Assembly: GCA_014529385.2 (NCBI GenBank)
Contig: CM043954.1
Coordinates: 92,469,747-92,533,746, forward strand
From: Adiantum capillus-veneris
Lineage: Eukaryota > Streptophyta > Polypodiopsida > Polypodiales > Pteridaceae
Direction of reading: 5' to 3'
DNA length: 64,000 nt
Positions 58,510 to 64,000 of the stretch are shown here, one piece after another. Below the pieces are notes generated by a model that saw only the letters and a list, made by a program, of their open reading frames with translations, ran no database searches and was not told the origin of the DNA. The position numbers and the translations under genes were made by a program. Every line of letters starts with the position of its first letter. Within the stretch, counting starts at the first letter, position 1.

Positions 58510-59930
58510 AAAGTTGCAAGTTATAAAAATCACTTTTGTTCTAGGCTAAAGTTTGGAATTTGATCCTCGCTCCGAAACGGCTTACAACTTAGTAAATGCA
58601 GTGACCACACATTAACCTAGGGTTAATTAAAACCAAGATGAACAAAATTGAAAATTTAAATAGAATCTAGATTTTTTTGGGTATTGAGTCTCTCTCTCTT
58701 TCTCTCTCTCTCTTCTTAGTCTTCTAGATCAATGAATTAATAATGCTACATACATGGATGTCCAATTGTTGCAGGCACTATCAATGGGTAGGAACTTTTT
58801 GATTTATTTCCAATTTCTACTATAGGGTTGTTGGCACTAGCCTGAAGGAAAAGTGTACAGCTCTCTTGCACATGTTTGAAAAAGCCTGCGATAATGTCAA
58901 CTTCTCTCTAGGGGTTCAGAAGTTTTCTCTCTAGAAGACATAACTCATGGATATAAATTCAAAAGTACAAATTCCCATCAGGGACAGTCTCAAGAGAAGT
59001 GAACAAATCACAATGAGACATAATGTGCTTAGTTGCACCATTGTCCAAGTACCACACATGATCCATAGATTCTACAATACATGTATCATGAATAGATGGG
59101 TCATACTATTGATACTATCCTGCACCTTGGCCATCAAGCTCGCTTGCTCTTCTGCGAAAGAGTAAGTTGAAGGGTTGGCTCCGCGATGTCGGGTGAGGGG
59201 GCACTAAAATCCGACTAGTAAGAAGTGGCTAGGCTCCTGGACAAGAATTTAAGTTGGTGGTCGTCCAATCGGTCCCAATATCCTCCATGGACATGTGATA
59301 GGGAGTGAGGGCTATTTTTTGGATGTATCCTTGGTTAAATATATGGCCACCTTGTGACAAGTTGCTAGTGAAGCTTCAATTGATGACCTTGACTGTTGAT
59401 TGACCGGATTTGCCAATGCTAGCAAATTTTCTAAAGCAACAGCATTGGGTTTCCTCTTCTTGGTTGGTGGGAATGTCCCAATTTATACACTTACCTACTA
59501 GACCAAGTTTTTGCCATCCTTGCTATCTTCCAAGAAAAAAATTGTCTGACCTTCTTCTTTTGTCGAGATATCAACCTTCTTCTCCCCTCTATCTTTTGGA
59601 TAGGTAGGTAATGTTGATTCTTATATTAGATCTTTGCCCAAAGATTTCAAATTTATCTCCGGCATAGAAAAACTTGTGGCTTTATCAATATGTATCTTCT
59701 TTGACAAAAGTAGTATATTGTAAAGATTTTTCCAAATTTGGATGTTTACTTTAATTATCTATCCTCATAATTCTTGATGAACTGTCACGACCCCTTATTT
59801 TAGGAAATTTCTCCAAAATTGAATATAAAAACCCCTTATTTTAATGTATCTTTGTTAAATTGCCTAAATTTTTTGCATTTTAAAACCCCTCCTTTTGAAC
59901 TCGCATTATACATTAACATGATAACATAAT
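58510..59930. other. No gene recognised
   Basis: Mixed sequence with a short CT run (58690-58712). Short frames carry no family motif. Confidence 0.5.
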
Positions 59931-59939
59931 GCACCCCCC

Positions 59940-60640
59940 GAGTACCTCAATGGGTTTAGACCAAGTTGCGATTGGTGGAATAGTATTTTAAATGTTCCAT
60001 GTGCTTTTCTTGAGTGCCAAAATATTGAAATCATCCACAAAGATGGGTATAAAGTTGGTCAAAAAGGGCTCAAATATTCCCAACGCTGCTCTCTAGAACG
60101 TAGCTTATGCGATTTTCAAGCCAAAGGTAATTACTTTTGCAATGAATGTGCCCCCTTTTGTGATGAATGTTGTTTTTTCTTTATCCTTTAGAGCCATATT
60201 GATTTTATTGTATTCCAAGAACCCATCTAAAAATAAGTACATCTCATGGTCAGCTACATCATCAAGAAGTGCATTTGTACAACATCAGGAAAGGATCCGA
60301 TATGAGGGTCACCACATTCAACTTTCTATAGTCTAAAATAGTGAGCTTCTTGTTCTTCTTTAGCACAATAACCATAGGGGAAATCCAAGTAGCTTTATCT
60401 ACCGTGAGAGCACCTTGGTGTATCTCCTGGTTGCATAATTTGAGTTCTTTTGGTACCACTACTATTGAATCAACATTGCATGTAAGTTTGCACTGGGCTT
60501 TGTATACAACGTGCTCATAGGGAAGTGGATTGGGTGGAGTTTTTAGAGGGGAGGGGGGTTTGTTAAGGCCATGAACAATGAAGTTCACTTGGAGTGCAAG
60601 ATTAAACATTGGAAAGCACAGAGTGGGCAAGCCTCAAAAT
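59940..60640 (-). mobile_element. Ty3-type reverse-transcriptase fossil
   Basis: On the minus strand, ATWISPMVIVLKKNKKLTIL then DYRKLNVVT (60320-60400) matches the start of a Ty3 reverse transcriptase. A FVDDFNIL segment (near 60030) matches its active-site strand. It is a short, old fragment with several breaks. LTRs not seen. Confidence 0.7.
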
Positions 60641-61056
60641 TCATATCAATGGTCTCTATCATCGTGCAAGAATAGAGTACCAATGACATCATTCATGTTG
60701 CCTATGGTGGCGAGATTATCAAATGTTTGTGTAATCTTTTGCTAAAGACATAAAAACACATGAAGAATATATTGAAAATTTTTAAAAGGAAAGGCACTAG
60801 TAGATAGCTATTTTTTAGATGTGCATTGGGTAGAGGGTGCTTTGTCCAAAGGATTACTTGAAAGCCTACAAGAAAACGTTGAACAAGCATAGATTGTGTC
60901 ATGCAATATCTAAGAGGAGCTACCCAAAAGCATGATGTTTAGGCCACCACATCCCAGCATATGCAATTTGTGTTGGGTATGGCCAATCAGCCCATGGTGC
61001 CTGCAACCATGGTACTACCTACCAGAATTTCAAGAGAAGGGTAGCATACTACAGTC

Positions 61057-61449
61057 ATGCTTGATGTATCAAAAGCATGTGGTGTGAGAATTCATGAGCA
61101 TGGCAATGTGTCCCATGTTGTAGTGTTGCCTTGCACACATGGCTACCATGTGTTTTTCTATGTGTACTTCTCCTGCAAAAGAAAGTGCTTTGCCAAAGAT
61201 TGTCATGCAATCATCCTAGCAGAGACTAGTGGTTGGTGTAGAGGAACTCCCTACCACTTGAGACATGTCAAAAGACATTTCTATCTCAATGAGAAACTTA
61301 TGATTCCATGTTGGGGCCACAACGACATATTACCCCTTTGCAAACCACCCCCACCACTATTGACAATCCCTCTACTAAAGGAGAGCACACTTCCATGGAG
61401 GACCAAACATTCTCAGGGGAACATTTCTTTGAGGATACTGAATAAATGA
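61057..61449 (+). CDS. Unrecognised ORF, doubtful
   Basis: 130 codons, MLDVSKACGVRIHEHGNVSH..., with several Cys and His but no arrangement I know. It lies next to a retroelement fossil and is flanked by unassigned DNA, so it may be a remnant or chance. Confidence 0.2.
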   Translation: MLDVSKACGVRIHEHGNVSHVVVLPCTHGYHVFFYVYFSCKRKCFAKDCHAIILAETSGWCRGTPYHLRHVKRHFYLNEKLMIPCWGHNDILPLCKPPPPLLTIPLLKESTLPWRTKHSQGNISLRILNK

Positions 61450-61954
61450 ACGACAATAATGTCTCGTAACCTCCTAGGGAGGAAGGAAAAGCAATGCCAA
61501 AAACGACGTAGAGGAGGATACACACAATTCAAAAAGTAAGTGTACATCTTTCCCCTCTATTTGTAATGATTTATGGCAGTATTATACTACCATAATATCG
61601 GTGTGATTCATGTAAAATGGCAAAAATATAGTAGTGTCCTAATGGAATTCAGATTGACCTATAATACCGATTGAAATAAAAACGAAACAATTCTCGCATA
61701 TGTATTTAAAATTCCTTATAAAACAAATGGCTAGGCTATTCTAGCAGTAGAATATAGGTATTATGCATGTATAGCACTTATGATAACATAACAATTCTCA
61801 GTACTCATTATTATGATGTCATATCATTAACACAATAATAACATATTTGAATCATATGGTATTATATTGGTACCATACCTCATAAGGGTGGCATCTTTTA
61901 TATCATGTCAGTTTTGTACTAGCATTTTATGGAGTAATAAGAGTTTTATAAATA

Positions 61955-62125
61955 TAAAATTTATGGTTTCATATCTGAATCAATCCACTTGTAAACCATG
62001 TTTAAACCATTTATGGTTTCATGGTATGAAACAGACTCAAACCATGTTCATGCCATTTATGGTTTCATATCAGTGGTATCAAGTTGTATCAAAACCATGT
62101 TCAAGACATTTATGGTATTATACAA
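61955..62125. repeat. Imperfect direct repeats, unit about 45-55 bp
   Basis: AAACCATGTTTAAACCATTT, AAACCATGTTCATGCCATTT and AAACCATGTTCAAGACATTT start at about 61994, 62039 and 62092, each followed by ATGGT(T/A). An earlier partial unit lies near 61960. Confidence 0.8.
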
Positions 62126-62159
62126 GTGTCATAATGTAGCATTTATTGGTATCTAGACA

Positions 62160-64000
62160 AAAAATGATAGCATTTATTGGTATCTGTAGTAGGGCTACAT
62201 AGAGCTCAACTTGCATGGCACCGTGGTGGATGTGCTTCAGGGGACCTTCTCTTCAAGTTGGACCATACTTGGTCCGAGCGCCCGTGCACTCTTGGACTGA
62301 CCATCGGCGGGCGCTCGGTGTGGACGCATCAACGGCTCGGGTGGGGCTGAGAACACCTTGGCTAGAGAGGTATCCATCACCATGTAGAGAGTGGCCAGGT
62401 TATGGCCACCCCTTTTAGAGCATCCAAGAGCTACCAGACGACACTTCTTTAGAAGCCGGGGTGAGGGCCGAGCTAGGCTATCCAGTGGCCAACTAGGCGC
62501 CTATTGGCTCAGTTCACTAGTGGCTTTAGTAGGCCACCACTAGCAAATATTTTCAATTTCCAGGGTTTGCCTTGGCTAGATATTTCCAGTAGCAGCAAAT
62601 ATGTGGTGTTTGTGTGATGGCCTTAGCTTGTAGATATATACAGCATCATGTGGACATCCTTGAGAGACAATCTTGAGAGTTTAGCCAGAGTTTTGTGAGT
62701 CTTGGCATAGCCTTACCACTATGTGTGTCACCATCTAGAGCACTCGCCTTGCACTCTTGGGCACTAGCCTTGGAGAAATTCACCTTGGTTGTTTGCAGAG
62801 TCAGCCTTGTAGTCCCATTATCTAGTTGCAATTTTCAGTAGTGTTGCACCCATTGCACTCTTCATTGTACCTCAGTCTCTACATCCCCATTGTACTTTGT
62901 TGTGTAGTCATGGACTGGGTAGAGTAGGGCTAGACTAGTCTTGTATGGTCATTTGGTTATGTACAGGGTGTTGCCTTGGAGGGCTTGTGGTTGTCAGCTA
63001 TCTACTATTTTAGTTCTTGTTCATTGTTGAGTTCTTGTTAGTTTCATTTTCATTCTTTTGTAGTGTCTGTCGGTTTGAGCTAGCTTGGGAGTCCACATGC
63101 ATTCTGCATCCAAAGCACATAGGATACCATGTATCTTTTTACAGAGGAAGGTGTAGAAAAAATAAATTGTGCTTGTGAAGAAGGCAAGGGAAGGGAAGGG
63201 TGCTTGCACTTTGCTACTGTCCACCAACTACTCCTCGTCAGCTACAAGCACGTCTAGTGGTAGCACACAAACAAAAACGATGGGCTCTACTACTACATAC
63301 ATGAATGCTTATGTGGTGGGGAATCTTTTGATGAGCATGAGCATGAGAATGAGCACCTCTATCATGACACCTCGCTTGGACTCTCATCGGCACCACTTTC
63401 TAGTAGCACATAGACCACCTTCGCACATGGAATCCCTTTCTATTTTTCATGCACTCCACAATCACTAGCACTTATATTCACCAGCTCATATCATCACCCT
63501 ACACTTCTTACAGAGCTAGGTCATGACACACCATTTCAGCCACCTCCTACTACACTACCATTCACAGTCGCCTTCACCACCTCGACATCACCCACCTTGA
63601 CTAGGGTCAAGTGCTCTTGGACTCTCACACCATTACCATGCAGGTTTGGGAGCACACAGGCACACTCTTGTCTTTCCACTCACATCTACAACAGACCTAC
63701 TATTCTCAAACTTCACGGATAGAGAGATTGGGGATAGAGAACCTCGACCTTTGTTGGATCGTGAATTTCCAGGATGCTATCATTGTTGCTCAGGACACTC
63801 AAGCTGCTTTTTTATAAGAGGATCTGCATTGCCTAGCCAGTAGTCTGCTTCACCGCACAAATACGATAGAGTGTGCCTTGGCTACCTTCAGGGCACTCGC
63901 CTTGACGACCTCCTTGGAGCCAGAGGTTTATTCCGATCTTGACTTTCACCTCAGGTACGCTATCTCTTACCACCAAGTAACCTTCACCATCTTACTCGTC
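62160..64000. other. No gene recognised
   Basis: Less AT-rich than its left neighbour. Several open frames (for example 63169-63468, Ser/Thr/Met-rich) lack family motifs. It could be the edge of another repeat that continues past the window. Confidence 0.4.

Noticed and set aside
62215-62418. Open frame with Trp/Arg-rich start
   Set aside because: No homology signature and no neighbouring supporting features.

Overview
The window looks like nuclear DNA from a large, repeat-rich land-plant genome. A fern or another non-seed plant is my best guess. The plant signs are LTR retroelements primed by plant tRNA-Asp and tRNA-iMet, GT-AG introns of 0.4 to 1.9 kb in a plant-type short-chain dehydrogenase gene, and many long CT/CA/GA microsatellites. 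The non-seed-plant guess rests on two weaker points: a decayed transposase-like gene of a kind I remember from moss, lycophyte and fern predictions, and a large piggyBac transposon, a superfamily that is scarce in seed plants. Only one ordinary host gene is well supported.

Layout. 1-2878 is the 5' part of a minus-strand Ty3-type LTR element (copy A) that runs off the left edge. 3050-8115 is a heavily decayed minus-strand chromovirus fossil. 8150-13463 holds degenerate repeats carrying a recurring palindromic motif, including a direct duplication of about 1 kb. 14746-17715 is a broken transposase-like gene. 17808-33875 is a large minus-strand element (copy B), related to copy A, with both LTRs and a 5-bp target duplication. 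A young Copia element (22509-27765), with its own LTRs and target duplication, sits inside it. 33942-39424 is a piggyBac transposon bounded by TTAA and terminal inverted repeats, with most of its transposase frame open. 39540-40260 is AT-rich and duplicated. 42860-45560 is another decayed Ty3-type fossil on the plus strand. 46845-52600 is mostly microsatellites, small tandem duplications and two related long hairpins. 53143-57692 is a four-exon short-chain dehydrogenase/reductase gene whose introns hold SINE-like copies, compound microsatellites and a run of 30 G. 59940-60640 is a reverse-transcriptase fossil. The rest of the right end is unassigned.

How the parts relate. The history is layered. 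Copy B (LTRs about 4-5% different) is older than the Copia element inside it (3 differences in 322 bp). The chromovirus and the 43-45 kb fossil are far older. The most unusual signal is in the untranslated leaders of copies A and B. Each has four 22-bp palindromes centred on ACGCGT, two of the spacings are nearly identical between copies, and a symmetrical base-pair change separates the two lineages. One matching half-site also lies in each LTR. Copy B also carries gag, a protease-like part and a long coiled-coil coding region, but no reverse transcriptase or integrase that I can recognise, so it may depend on a partner element.
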